The translations under genes and the position numbers were made by a program. The notes below the pieces were generated by a model, which saw nothing but the letters and a program-made list of their open reading frames with translations, ran no database searches and had not been told where the DNA came from. 64,000 nt of DNA, from NCBI GenBank assembly GCA_963703945.1, contig CAVPGM010000007.1, positions 62,001 to 126,000 of the forward strand, written 5' to 3'. Below are positions 36,209-44,488 of this stretch, one piece after another; the stretch's first letter is position 1; each line of letters starts with the position of its first letter. Source of the DNA: JALORV01 sp963703945 (GTDB lineage Bacteria > Pseudomonadota > Gammaproteobacteria > Burkholderiales > Burkholderiaceae_F).

Positions 36209-36952
36209 ATGTACGCGATCATTGGCGGGAGCGGGCTGGCCAGGCTGTCAGCGCTGGAGGATCCACGGCGCCAGGTGATGCGCACTCCTTACGGCGAACC
36301 GTCCGGCGCGCTGACCTTCGGCCGGTTCGCCGAAGTCGACGTCGTGTTCCTCGCGCGCCATGGTTACGGTCACACGCTGGCGCCGCACGAGATCAATTAC
36401 CGCGCCAACCTATGGGCCCTGCGCGAGCTTAAGGTCGAGGGCGTCGTGTCGGTCGCCACCGTCGGTGGCATCCGTCCGGACCTCGGTCCGGGCACACTGG
36501 TGCTGCCGGACCAGATCATCGACTACTCGCACAGCCGAAAGTCGACCTATTTCGAAGGCTTCGAGATGCCGGTGAGCCATGTCGACTTCACCGAGCCGTA
36601 CACGCCCGCGCTGCGGGCGCGCCTGCTGGCGGCGGCGCAAGCGTGCGGCGAGGCGGTCGTCGACGGCGCCGTGTACGCCTGCACGCAGGGGCCACGTCTG
36701 GAAACCGCGGCGGAGATCGAACGCATCGCGCGCGATGGCGGTGACATCGTCGGCATGACCGGGATGCCGGAGGCCGCGCTGGCGCGCGAAGCCGAGCTCG
36801 CGTATGCCACGCTGGCCGTGGTCGTCAACCACGCGGCAGGACGCGGCGACAGCAAGCACAGCATTAAGCTCGAAGAGCTCGACAGCGTGATGCAGGCGAC
36901 GATGACCCGCGCGGTCAGGATCCTCGAGTCTTTCTTCGGGGCGTGCGCGTGA
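36209..36952 (+). CDS. S-methyl-5'-thioadenosine/thioinosine phosphorylase
   Basis: A 247-residue purine nucleoside phosphorylase-type enzyme (MTAP family): MYAIIGGSGLARLSALEDPR, FLARHGYGHTLAPHEINYRAN, VVSVATVGGIRPDLGPGTLV, and GDIVGMTGMPEAALARE. It phosphorolyses methylthio-nucleosides in methionine salvage; the length and wording resemble Pseudomonas PA3004, which prefers methylthioinosine, but base preference cannot be settled by eye. ATG 36209 lies 10 bp after ligA. The stop overlaps the start of def, so the two genes are coupled. Confidence 0.87.
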   Translation: MYAIIGGSGLARLSALEDPRRQVMRTPYGEPSGALTFGRFAEVDVVFLARHGYGHTLAPHEINYRANLWALRELKVEGVVSVATVGGIRPDLGPGTLVLPDQIIDYSHSRKSTYFEGFEMPVSHVDFTEPYTPALRARLLAAAQACGEAVVDGAVYACTQGPRLETAAEIERIARDGGDIVGMTGMPEAALAREAELAYATLAVVVNHAAGRGDSKHSIKLEELDSVMQATMTRAVRILESFFGACA

Positions 36953-37494
36953 TCCGGCCGATACTGCGCATGGGCGATCCGCGCCTGCTGCAGGTGTCGG
37001 CCCTCGTGCGCGAGTTCGGTAGCGATGAGCTGCGCGCACTGATCGCCGACATGTTCGACACCATGCACGCGGCCAACGGCGCGGGCCTTGCCGCCCCGCA
37101 GATCGGCGTGCCGCTGCGTGTTGTCATCTTTGGATACGCCGATCCGGCGATGCGCAACCCGCGCTATCCGGATGCCGGGCCGGTGCCCCAGACCATTTTG
37201 CTGAATCCGGAGCTGGAGCCCCTGTCGGATGCGATGGAGGCCGGGTGGGAGGGTTGTCTTTCCGTCCCGGGGCTGCGCGGCGTGGTCAACAGGTACGCGC
37301 GGCTGCGCTATCGGGGCGTTGACCTCGAAGGCCGCCCGATCGAGCGGATCGCCGATGGATTCCATGCACGCGTCGTGCAGCACGAGTGCGATCACCTCGA
37401 CGGCATTCTTTACCCGATGCGCGTGACAGACTTCTCGCAGTTCGGCTATACCGATGTGCTGTTTCCGGATCAGTCAGAGCCGGCCGACGACTAG
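36949..37494 (+). CDS. def: peptide deformylase
   Basis: Removes the formyl group from nascent proteins. All three metal-site motifs are present: GAGLAAPQIG, EGCLSVPG (Cys ligand) and QHECDHLDG (two His ligands and Glu). GTG 36949 overlaps the preceding stop by 4 nt and gives 181 residues starting MIRPILRMGDPRLLQ; GTG 36943 would add two residues. It is convergent with glnD, ending 17 bp before that gene's stop. This is a second-type def location, apart from the usual fmt-def pair, so a paralog elsewhere is likely. Confidence 0.93.
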   Translation: MIRPILRMGDPRLLQVSALVREFGSDELRALIADMFDTMHAANGAGLAAPQIGVPLRVVIFGYADPAMRNPRYPDAGPVPQTILLNPELEPLSDAMEAGWEGCLSVPGLRGVVNRYARLRYRGVDLEGRPIERIADGFHARVVQHECDHLDGILYPMRVTDFSQFGYTDVLFPDQSEPADD

Positions 37495-37511
37495 GCACGC
37501 CGGCCCGCCGG

Positions 37512-40067
37512 TTACGGTGCCAGCGCCTCCAGCAGGTCTTTTTCGACTTCGAGCTGTCCACGCGCTCTGTCGAGTTCGGCACCGGAAATCAGAAAGACGT
37601 CCTCGGCGCGTTCGCCCAGCGTCAGCACCTTGGCGGTGTGCACGTTGAGTTGGTGCGCGGCCAGCACACGGGCGATCGAATACAGCAGCCCCAGCCGGTC
37701 GGTGGCCGTGACCTGCAGCAGGTAGCGCGAACCCCGTTCGTCGGGCTGCAGGTGCACCGCCGGCGTCACCGGGAAGTGGCGCGACTGGCGCGACATGCGC
37801 CCCTTTGCCGGAGCCGGCAGCTCGTGTCGTGTGGCGATCCATTCGGCCAGCTCGTGCTCGATCTGCGCGAGCAGCTCGCGGTAGTGCGGCGAGCGGCCGT
37901 CGTCGGTCACGAGGAACGTGTCGAGCGCGTAACCGTGGCGCGTCGTGTGGATGCGCGCATCGAGAATGCTGAGGTTGCGGCTGTCGAAGTAGCCGCAGAC
38001 GCGTGCGAACAGTGCTTTCTGATCGCGCGCATAGATCAGCACTTCGGCACCTTCGCCGATGCGCGCCAGCCGGGCCCGCACGACCGGCTTGTCGGTATTG
38101 ACCCGCGAGAAGAGCGAGCGCGTATGCCAGGCGATGTCCTGCGCGCTGTGACGCAGGAAATAGACCACGTCGAGCTGCTCCCAGAGCTCGGCTCGGGCGC
38201 TGTCCGACAGCCCGTAGAGGCGCAGGATGTGGAGCGCCTCCTCCTTGCGGCCGTCCAGTACGGCGGTGGGCGCGACGCTGCCTTCCGACAGCAGCCGCCG
38301 TGTGGAGCGGAACAGGTCCTCGAGCAGTTTGCCTTTCCAGGCGTTCCAGACCTTCGGACTGGTGCCGCGGATGTCGGCGACCGTCAGCAGGTACAGCGCC
38401 GACAGCCGGCGTTCGTTCTGCACAAGGTCCGCAAAACGCCGGACCACCGCCTCGTCGGCCAAGTCCTGTTTCTGAGCGACGAGCGACATCGACAGGTGAT
38501 GCTCGACCAGGAAGGCGACCAGCTGCGTGTCGTCGCGGGAAAGCCCGTGGTCGCGGCAGAAGCGCCGCGAGTCACGCGCCCCGAGCGTGCTGTGGTCGCC
38601 GCCGCGGCCCTTCGCGATGTCGTGGAACAGCGCTGCGATGTAGAGCAGCCACGGCTTGTCGAAGTCGGTGATCAGCTGACTGCAAAGCGGGTACTCGTGT
38701 GCGTGCTCGGACAGCGTGAAGCGACGCAGGTTGCGCAGCACCTGCAAGATGTGCTGGTCGACCGTGTAGACGTGAAACAGGTCGTGCTGCATCTGTCCGA
38801 CGATGCGACGAAACACGGGCAGATAGCGCCCCAGCACCGATAGCTGGTTCATCCGGCGCAGTTCGTGCAGCACGCCCTTGGGCTGCTGCAGGATTGCGAG
38901 AAACGTCGCACGGTTAGCCGGGTCGCGCCGATAGGCCGGCCCGATCCTCACGCGCGCGTGCCAGAGGGTGCGCATCAGTGGCGCCGACATCCCGCGCAGC
39001 TCCTGGTGCTCGGCCATCAGCAAGAAGGCTCGCAGGATGCCGTTGGGATCGGAGTCCAGCGCGTCGGGCGAGCGCAGGTCGAGCAGCTCGCTGCGGGCGA
39101 CGAAGGTGGCATCGAGTTCGCGCAACGGCTCATCGGCGGTATGAAACAGCCGCAGTTCGATGTTCTGCAGCACGATGGTGTTCATCTGGGTTACCGCCTT
39201 GGCGGCCCAGTAGTAGCGCTGCATCAGCACCTCGCTGGCGCGCCGAACCGCGGTCGCGTGAAACCCCGCGCGCTGCGCGACCAACTGCTGGACGTCGAAC
39301 ACCAGGCGGTCTTCGCGCCGACCAGTGATCAAGTGCAGCCACGCGCGAATCTGCTGCAGGCGCCGCTCGCTCAGCCGGATCAGCCGGGCCTCCTCGGCCG
39401 TGATCAACCCGCGCCGCGCCAGTTCGCTCCACCGCGTTCCATAGCCGGTTGCGCGCGCAATCCACAGCAGCACGTGCAGGTCGCGCAGGCCGCCGGGACT
39501 TTCCTTGACATTGGGCTCGAGGCTGTACGGAGATTCGTTGTACTTGGTGTAGCGCTGCCGCTGCTCGAGCACCTTGGCCTGGAAATAGGCGGGGCGGTCG
39601 AGCACTTCGACAACCGCACGCGCGAGCCGGTCGAAGAGCCGCTTGGGACCGACGATCAGCCTTGATTCGAGCAGTGCGGTGAGGACGGTGACATCGGCGG
39701 CGGCCTCCGCCTGGCACTGCTCGACCGTACGGACGCTGTGGCCCAGCGCGACCCCGAGGTCCCACAGCAAGCTGATCAGATGCTCGATCTTGGCGCGCTC
39801 GGCGTCCGTCGGCTCGTGTTCGAGCAGGATCAGGACGTCGACATCGGAGTGCGGGAAGAGCTCGCCGCGGCCATAGCCGCCCACGGCGACCAGCGCCATG
39901 CTCTGGTCCAATTCGCTGCTTCGGGCCAGCTCGCGCAGCAGGCCGTCGACCGAGCGCGCGAGGCCCTTGAGCAGCGCCTCGATCGGGCCGCCCTGCTCGA
40001 AACGGGCGATCAGACCTTCACGCTCCAGTCGCAGGCGGTCCCGCAGCTGGAAGCTGACGTCGTTCAT
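37512..40067 (-). CDS. glnD: [protein-PII] uridylyltransferase/uridylyl-removing enzyme
   Basis: GlnD senses glutamine and adds or removes UMP on PII proteins, controlling nitrogen metabolism. 851 residues from ATG 40067. N-terminal nucleotidyltransferase motif GGYGRGELFPHSDVDVLIL, then a central HD hydrolase domain with ALFHDIAKGRGGDHSTLG, and two C-terminal ACT domains (SRVNTDKPVVRA... VLIYARDQKALFARVCGYF and YLLQVTATDRLGLLYSIARV). Frame is open upstream into the family 1 element, which would add 50 meaningless residues; the conserved start is MNDVSFQLRDRL. It sits between def and map in the order usual for betaproteobacteria. Confidence 0.94.
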   Translation of the reverse strand: MNDVSFQLRDRLRLEREGLIARFEQGGPIEALLKGLARSVDGLLRELARSSELDQSMALVAVGGYGRGELFPHSDVDVLILLEHEPTDAERAKIEHLISLLWDLGVALGHSVRTVEQCQAEAAADVTVLTALLESRLIVGPKRLFDRLARAVVEVLDRPAYFQAKVLEQRQRYTKYNESPYSLEPNVKESPGGLRDLHVLLWIARATGYGTRWSELARRGLITAEEARLIRLSERRLQQIRAWLHLITGRREDRLVFDVQQLVAQRAGFHATAVRRASEVLMQRYYWAAKAVTQMNTIVLQNIELRLFHTADEPLRELDATFVARSELLDLRSPDALDSDPNGILRAFLLMAEHQELRGMSAPLMRTLWHARVRIGPAYRRDPANRATFLAILQQPKGVLHELRRMNQLSVLGRYLPVFRRIVGQMQHDLFHVYTVDQHILQVLRNLRRFTLSEHAHEYPLCSQLITDFDKPWLLYIAALFHDIAKGRGGDHSTLGARDSRRFCRDHGLSRDDTQLVAFLVEHHLSMSLVAQKQDLADEAVVRRFADLVQNERRLSALYLLTVADIRGTSPKVWNAWKGKLLEDLFRSTRRLLSEGSVAPTAVLDGRKEEALHILRLYGLSDSARAELWEQLDVVYFLRHSAQDIAWHTRSLFSRVNTDKPVVRARLARIGEGAEVLIYARDQKALFARVCGYFDSRNLSILDARIHTTRHGYALDTFLVTDDGRSPHYRELLAQIEHELAEWIATRHELPAPAKGRMSRQSRHFPVTPAVHLQPDERGSRYLLQVTATDRLGLLYSIARVLAAHQLNVHTAKVLTLGERAEDVFLISGAELDRARGQLEVEKDLLEALAP

Positions 40068-40086
40068 CCGCGGTCGCCCATCCGCA

Positions 40087-40357
40087 CAGGGTCTGTCCAC
40101 GCCGAATGCGGGAGATGCGTTGGGCCGCAATGCGGATGGATGCGCGAAGGGTGGCGCTGCGAAGGGCGGTTCCCTTCGCAAGCCGCCCGACAAAGCAGAC
40201 GCCGCATTGCGGCCCAACCCGTTGGGAAGGCGAATGGCGGGCGCATTGCGTCGTTGCCGCTTCGCTTGTTGGCATCAGCCAACGGCGCTTGCGGCGCCTC
40301 GCACTGCACCCCGCCATTCACCTTCGCACTCCCGCATTTGGCGTGTACAGGCCCTAG
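40087..40357. repeat. terminal-inverted-repeat element, family 1 copy A
   Basis: A 271-bp non-coding element between glnD and map. The ends are imperfect inverted repeats: CAGGGTCTGTCCACGCCGAA on the left and, read inward from the right, TAGGGCCTGTACACGCCAAA, followed on both sides by TGCGGGAG. Inside, GTTGGGCCGCAATGCGG and CCGCATTGCGGCCCAAC form a perfect 17-bp inverted repeat. The body matches copy B (57427-57616, opposite orientation) over long blocks such as ATGCGGATGGATGCGCGAAG and CCGCCCGACAAAGCAGACGC, with about 80 bp extra here. The right end contains the map stop codon. Confidence 0.78.
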
Positions 40358-41196
40358 GCGGTGGCCGGCTCCGAGACGCTGGCGTCGCGCCAACCCCCGG
40401 CAATGAACCGCGGCGGTGCCGGTGTGGCCTCCGATCGGGTCAGCACCTCGTAACCGGCGTCGGTTACGACGATGGTGTGCTCCCACTGAGCCGACAGACT
40501 GTGATCCTTGGTGACGATCGTCCAGCCGTCGGCCAACTCCTTGATCTCGCGGCGGCCGGCATTGATCATCGGTTCGATCGTGAAGGTCATGCCGGCGACC
40601 AGCTTCTCGAGTGTCCCCGGCTTGCCGTAGTGCAGGATCTGCGGCTCTTCGTGGAACTTGCGCCCGATCCCATGGCCGCAGAATTCGCGGACGACGCTAT
40701 AGCCGTGCTTTTCAGCGTGAGTCTGTATTGCGTGCCCGATGTCGCCGATGGTCGCGCCGGGTCGAACCTGTTCGATGCCGAGCCACATGCAATCGTAGGT
40801 GATTTCGCACAGGCGTCGCGCCGAGATCGATGGCTCGCCGACGTAGTACATCCGGCTGGTGTCGCCGTGATAGCCGTCCTTGATGACCGTCACATCGATG
40901 TTGACGATGTCGCCGTGTTTCAGAACACGGTCGCCGGGAATGCCGTGACAAACCTGATGATTGACCGAGGTGCAGATCGCCTTGGGAAACGGCCGGTATC
41001 CCGGAGGAGCGTAGTTGAGCGGCGCGGGCGCCGTGCCCTGAACATCCGTCATGTAGGTGTGGCACAGGCGGTCGAGCTCGCCGGTCGTCACCCCGGCCTT
41101 GACGAAGGGCGTGATGTAGTCGAGCACCTCGGCGGCGAGCCGACCGGCGCGCCGCATCTCCGAAACGTCGGCGGCAGTCTTGAGCACGATGGGCAT
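40354..41196 (-). CDS. map: methionine aminopeptidase, type I
   Basis: A 280-residue enzyme that removes N-terminal methionine. The five metal ligands are present: Asp in NIDVTVIKDGYHGD (two), His in CGHGIGRKFHEEP, Glu in FTIEPMINAG and Glu in QWEHTIVV. The C-terminal tail after TRSEATPAPP is about 20 residues longer than needed and ends in the repeat element, whose end supplies the TAG stop; the tail may therefore be partly acquired. It is divergent from rpsB, as is normal; its promoter may share the symmetric TATAATA at 41240-41246. Confidence 0.94.
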   Translation of the reverse strand: MPIVLKTAADVSEMRRAGRLAAEVLDYITPFVKAGVTTGELDRLCHTYMTDVQGTAPAPLNYAPPGYRPFPKAICTSVNHQVCHGIPGDRVLKHGDIVNIDVTVIKDGYHGDTSRMYYVGEPSISARRLCEITYDCMWLGIEQVRPGATIGDIGHAIQTHAEKHGYSVVREFCGHGIGRKFHEEPQILHYGKPGTLEKLVAGMTFTIEPMINAGRREIKELADGWTIVTKDHSLSAQWEHTIVVTDAGYEVLTRSEATPAPPRFIAGGWRDASVSEPATA

Positions 41197-41215
41197 GGCG
41201 GCTTCCGGGCGCTGC

Positions 41216-41245
41216 TTGAGCGAAAGTGTCCTAGGTGGCTATAAT
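41216..41245 (+). promoter_or_regulatory. rpsB promoter
   Basis: TTGAGC (41216-41221) and a perfect TATAAT (41240-41245) with an 18-bp spacer form the best sigma-70-type promoter seen in the window. Transcription should start near 41252, giving a leader of about 170 nt before rpsB. Confidence 0.75.
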
Positions 41246-41251
41246 ATCGGG

Positions 41252-41286
41252 CTGCCTAGCGCTTTGAAAATCAAAAGCTTAGGCAG
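41252..41286 (+). promoter_or_regulatory. 5'-terminal stem-loop of the rpsB leader
   Basis: CTGCCTA (41252-41258) pairs with TAGGCAG (41280-41286), extended inward by GCTTT/AAAGC pairs with one bulged base. The hairpin would sit at the very 5' end of the transcript. In E. coli the rpsB leader is bound by protein S2 for feedback control of rpsB-tsf; a similar role here is inferred, not shown. Confidence 0.5.
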
Positions 41287-41422
41287 GGCGAGCTCTGGCA
41301 GCCAGCTTGAGCCGATCGTAGTGAATAAATCGCGCGCACCGCTACCAAGGTGCGGCCGGATTTCCGCAAGGCAACCGGCTGCGTCGGCGAATGCGCAGGA
41401 CCCAACCTTGGAGAAGGCTGTT

Positions 41423-42175
41423 ATGTCAGTAACCATGCGTCAAATGCTGGAGGCCGGCGTGCATTTCGGCCACCAGACGCGCTTCTGGAACCCGAAGATG
41501 GCACCGTACATCTTCGGTCACCGCAACAAGATCCACATCATCAATCTCGAGCGCACGCTCGAGCAGTTCAACGACGCCACGCGCTTCGTCCGGCAGCTGG
41601 CCACCAACCGCGGCACCATTCTCTTCGTCGGCACCAAGCGGCAGGCGCGCGAGATCATCGTCGAAGAAGCCCAGCGGGCAGGCGTGCCCTATGTCGACCA
41701 GCGCTGGCTGGGCGGGATGCTGACCAACTTCAAGACGGTCAAGGTTTCGATCAAGCGCCTGAAGGAGATGGAGCAGATCATCGCGGACAACGGGACCGAG
41801 CGCATGACAAAGAAGGAGGCGCTCGATTTCTCGCGCGAGGCCGATAAGCTCAACAAGGCGATCGGCGGTATCAAGGAGATGAACGCGCTGCCGGACGCGC
41901 TGTTCGTCATCGACGTCGGCTATCACAAGATCGCCGTGCAGGAAGCGGCCAAACTCGGGATTCCGGTGGTCGCGGTTGTGGATACCAATCACTCGCCCGA
42001 AGGCGTGTCCTATGTGATCCCGGGCAACGACGATTCGAGCCGTGCCGTGCGGCTCTACGCGCGCGGCATTGCCGACGCGGTGCTGGAAGGCAAGGCGGCC
42101 GCCCTGCAGGGTGTCGTCCAGGCGGTCAGCGGCGGCGACGGGGAATTCGTCGAAGTCAGCGAGGACCAGGAGTAG
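41423..42175 (+). CDS. rpsB: 30S ribosomal protein S2
   Basis: A 250-residue S2 with the usual N-terminus MSVTMRQMLEAGVHFGHQTR, NPKMAPYIFGHRNKIHIINL, and DQRWLGGMLTNFKTVKVSI. ATG 41423 is preceded by GGAGAAGG. The strong promoter and structured leader upstream, and a hairpin with T-run downstream, frame it as the first gene of the translation operon rpsB-tsf-pyrH-frr. Nothing is unusual in the protein. Confidence 0.97.
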   Translation: MSVTMRQMLEAGVHFGHQTRFWNPKMAPYIFGHRNKIHIINLERTLEQFNDATRFVRQLATNRGTILFVGTKRQAREIIVEEAQRAGVPYVDQRWLGGMLTNFKTVKVSIKRLKEMEQIIADNGTERMTKKEALDFSREADKLNKAIGGIKEMNALPDALFVIDVGYHKIAVQEAAKLGIPVVAVVDTNHSPEGVSYVIPGNDDSSRAVRLYARGIADAVLEGKAAALQGVVQAVSGGDGEFVEVSEDQE

Positions 42176-42194
42176 GCCAAGTGCGGGTGATTCG

Positions 42195-42219
42195 AAAAAG
42201 GGGCGGAAGCCCCTTTTTT
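42195..42219 (+). terminator. intrinsic terminator/attenuator between rpsB and tsf
   Basis: AAAAAGGGGC-GGAA-GCCCCTTTTTT: a 5-bp G/C stem flanked by A/T pairs, a GGAA tetraloop and six Ts. It lies 20 bp after the rpsB stop and 34 bp before tsf, so it should end part of the transcripts and lower tsf relative to rpsB, as a similar attenuator does in other proteobacteria. Confidence 0.85.
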
Positions 42220-42252
42220 CGGTGGACAGTTCAACTGGTGCAGGAGCGGTAA

Positions 42253-43140
42253 ATGGCGGAAATCACCGCATCGATGGTGAAGGAACTGCGCGAGAAGACC
42301 GACGCGCCGATGATGGAATGCAAGAAGGCGCTGGCCGAGTCGGGTGGCGATCTCGCCAAGGCCGAAGAGATCCTGCGCGTCAAACTCGGCAACAAGGCGA
42401 GCAAGGCGGCCGCCCGTATCGCGGCCGAAGGCGTCGTCGCGATCAGCATCGACGGCAAGGTCGGCGCGATCGTCGAAGTCAATTCGGAGACCGACTTCGT
42501 CGCCAAGAACGATGATTTCCTGCGATTCGCGAAGGATCTCGCGGTTCTGGTAGCGAAGAACAATCCCGCAGACGTGGCGGCGCTCGCAGCGCTACCGATG
42601 GGCGGCGGCACGGTCGAGACGACCCGGACCGCGCTGGTGGGACGGATCGGCGAGAACATGGCGATCCGCCGGTTTCAGCGTATCGAAGCGCGCGGAACGC
42701 TCGCGAGCTATGTGCACGGCGGCAGCAAGATCGGCGTTCTGCTTGACATCAGCGCAGCCGATGCCGAACTGGGCAAGGACGTGGCCATGCACATCGCGGC
42801 CAGCAAGCCGAAGTCGCTCGATGCGAGCGGTGTGTCGGCCGAACTCCTCGATGCCGAGCGTCGCATCGCAATCGAGAAGGCACGCGAGGCCGGCAAGCCC
42901 GAGGCCATGCTGGACAAGATCGCCGAAGGCACTGTGCAGAAGTATCTGAAGGAAGTCACGCTGCTGGGCCAGGTGTTCGTGAAGGCCGAAGACGGCAAGC
43001 AGACGATCGAGCAGCTGCTCAAGGGGCGTGGCGCGACGGTCAACCGGTTCGTGCTGTACGTGGTGGGAGAAGGCATCGAGAAGAAGCAGACCGACTTCGC
43101 CGCCGAAGTCGCTGCGCAGGCCGCCGCCGCGCGGGCCTGA
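42253..43140 (+). CDS. tsf: translation elongation factor Ts
   Basis: EF-Ts (295 residues) exchanges GDP for GTP on EF-Tu. The N-terminal UBA-like domain with the signature LREKTDAPMMECKKALAESGG is followed by the core repeats (INSETDF-like VEVNSETDFVAKNDDF) and the coiled-coil insertion. ATG 42253 has AGGAG 8 nt upstream. It is separated from rpsB by the attenuator and from pyrH by 16 bp. Confidence 0.97.
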   Translation: MAEITASMVKELREKTDAPMMECKKALAESGGDLAKAEEILRVKLGNKASKAAARIAAEGVVAISIDGKVGAIVEVNSETDFVAKNDDFLRFAKDLAVLVAKNNPADVAALAALPMGGGTVETTRTALVGRIGENMAIRRFQRIEARGTLASYVHGGSKIGVLLDISAADAELGKDVAMHIAASKPKSLDASGVSAELLDAERRIAIEKAREAGKPEAMLDKIAEGTVQKYLKEVTLLGQVFVKAEDGKQTIEQLLKGRGATVNRFVLYVVGEGIEKKQTDFAAEVAAQAAAARA

Positions 43141-43156
43141 TCGGAACGGAGGCGCG

Positions 43157-43885
43157 ATGGCACATGCGAGCGGCGCTCCTGCATACCGGCGGGTGCTGCT
43201 GAAGCTGTCGGGCGAGGCCCTGATGGGCGATGACGCGTTCGGGATCAATCCGACGACGGTCGAGGCGATGGTTGCCGACATCGGCGAGGTCGTGAAGCTT
43301 GGAGTCGAAGTGGCGATCGTCATCGGCGGCGGCAACATCTTCCGCGGCGTCGCGCTCGGTGCGGAAGGCATGGACCGCGCGACCGCCGACTACATGGGCA
43401 TGATGGCCACCATCATGAACGCGATGGCGCTGCAGGATGCGATGCGCCGTGCCGGGGTCGAGGCGCGCGTGCAATCGGCGCTCAACATCGAGCAGGTGGT
43501 CGAGCCCTACATCCGCCCGAAGGCACTGCGCTATCTCGAGGAAGGGCGCGTGGTGATCTTCGCCGCTGGCACCGGCAATCCGTTCTTCACGACGGACACC
43601 GCGGCCGCGCTGCGCGGATCGGAGGTCGGCGCTGAGATCGTGCTCAAAGCGACCAAGGTCGACGGCGTGTACTCGGCCGATCCGAAGAGGGATCCGAAGG
43701 CAACGCGCTACGCGACGATCACGTTCGACGAAGCACTCGGGCGCAACCTGCAGATCATGGACGCGACCGCCTTTGCGCTGTGCCGCGACCAGAAATTGCC
43801 GATCAAGGTTTTCAACATCACCAAGCCCGGTGCGCTCAGGCGCGTGGTGCTGGGTGAAGACGAGGGAACGCTGGTGCACGTCTGA
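43157..43885 (+). CDS. pyrH: UMP kinase
   Basis: A 242-residue hexameric kinase that converts UMP to UDP. N-terminal YRRVLLKLSGEALMG, VIGGGNIFRGV, DYMGMMATIMNAMALQDA and FFTTDTAAALRGSEVGAEIVLKA are typical of amino-acid-kinase-fold PyrH. ATG 43157 follows ACGGAGG. It lies between tsf and frr with short gaps, in the standard bacterial order. Confidence 0.97.
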   Translation: MAHASGAPAYRRVLLKLSGEALMGDDAFGINPTTVEAMVADIGEVVKLGVEVAIVIGGGNIFRGVALGAEGMDRATADYMGMMATIMNAMALQDAMRRAGVEARVQSALNIEQVVEPYIRPKALRYLEEGRVVIFAAGTGNPFFTTDTAAALRGSEVGAEIVLKATKVDGVYSADPKRDPKATRYATITFDEALGRNLQIMDATAFALCRDQKLPIKVFNITKPGALRRVVLGEDEGTLVHV

Positions 43886-43907
43886 CGGTGAACGGGAAGG
43901 AGAGCCG

Positions 43908-44468
43908 ATGAACATTGCCGAAATCCAGAAGGGCACCGAGCAGAAGATGCAGAAGTCGGTGGACGCGCTGAAGGCCGATCTCACCAAGATCCGGACCGGT
44001 CGCGCGCACACCGGATTGCTCGATCACATCCAGGTCGACTATTACGGCACGATGGTGCCGATCTCCCAGGTGGCGCAGGTCGGTCTCGGCGATGCGCGGA
44101 CCATCACCGTTCAGCCGTGGGAAAAGAAGATGGTCCCGGTCGTGGAAAAGGCGATCCGCGATTCCGACCTCGGGCTGAACCCCGCCACGTCGGGCGACAT
44201 CGTCCGTGTACCGATGCCGGTGCTGACGGAACAGCGCCGCAAGGAGCTGGTCAAGGTGGTCAAGCACGAGGGTGAAAACGCCAAGATCGCAGTGCGCAAC
44301 CTGCGGCGCGATGCCAACCACCACGTGAAGGAAATGCTGAAGGCCAAAACGATTTCCGAGGACGACGACCGGCGGGCGGAAGAAGCGATCCAGAAGATGA
44401 CGGATCGTTACGTCACCGAAGTCGACAAGCTGATCGCGGAGAAGGAAAAGGAGGTTCTGACCGTCTGA
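43908..44468 (+). CDS. frr: ribosome recycling factor
   Basis: RRF (186 residues) splits the post-termination ribosome together with EF-G. Visible: the N-terminal helix EQKMQKSVDALKADLTKIRTG, the beta domain VDYYGTMVPISQVAQV, and the C-terminal helices RKELVKVVKHEGENAKIAVR and MTDRYVTEVDKLIAEKEKE. ATG 43908 follows AAGGAGAG, 22 bp after pyrH. Confidence 0.97.
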   Translation: MNIAEIQKGTEQKMQKSVDALKADLTKIRTGRAHTGLLDHIQVDYYGTMVPISQVAQVGLGDARTITVQPWEKKMVPVVEKAIRDSDLGLNPATSGDIVRVPMPVLTEQRRKELVKVVKHEGENAKIAVRNLRRDANHHVKEMLKAKTISEDDDRRAEEAIQKMTDRYVTEVDKLIAEKEKEVLTV

Positions 44469-44488
44469 CCGCGGTCCGAACATTCAAC

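Noticed and set aside
36196..36211. CAGGTTCTTATG before the MTA phosphorylase resembles the element end before zipA (TAGGTTCTAAGATG)
   Set aside because: Only about seven bases match and there is no inverted partner; chance similarity.
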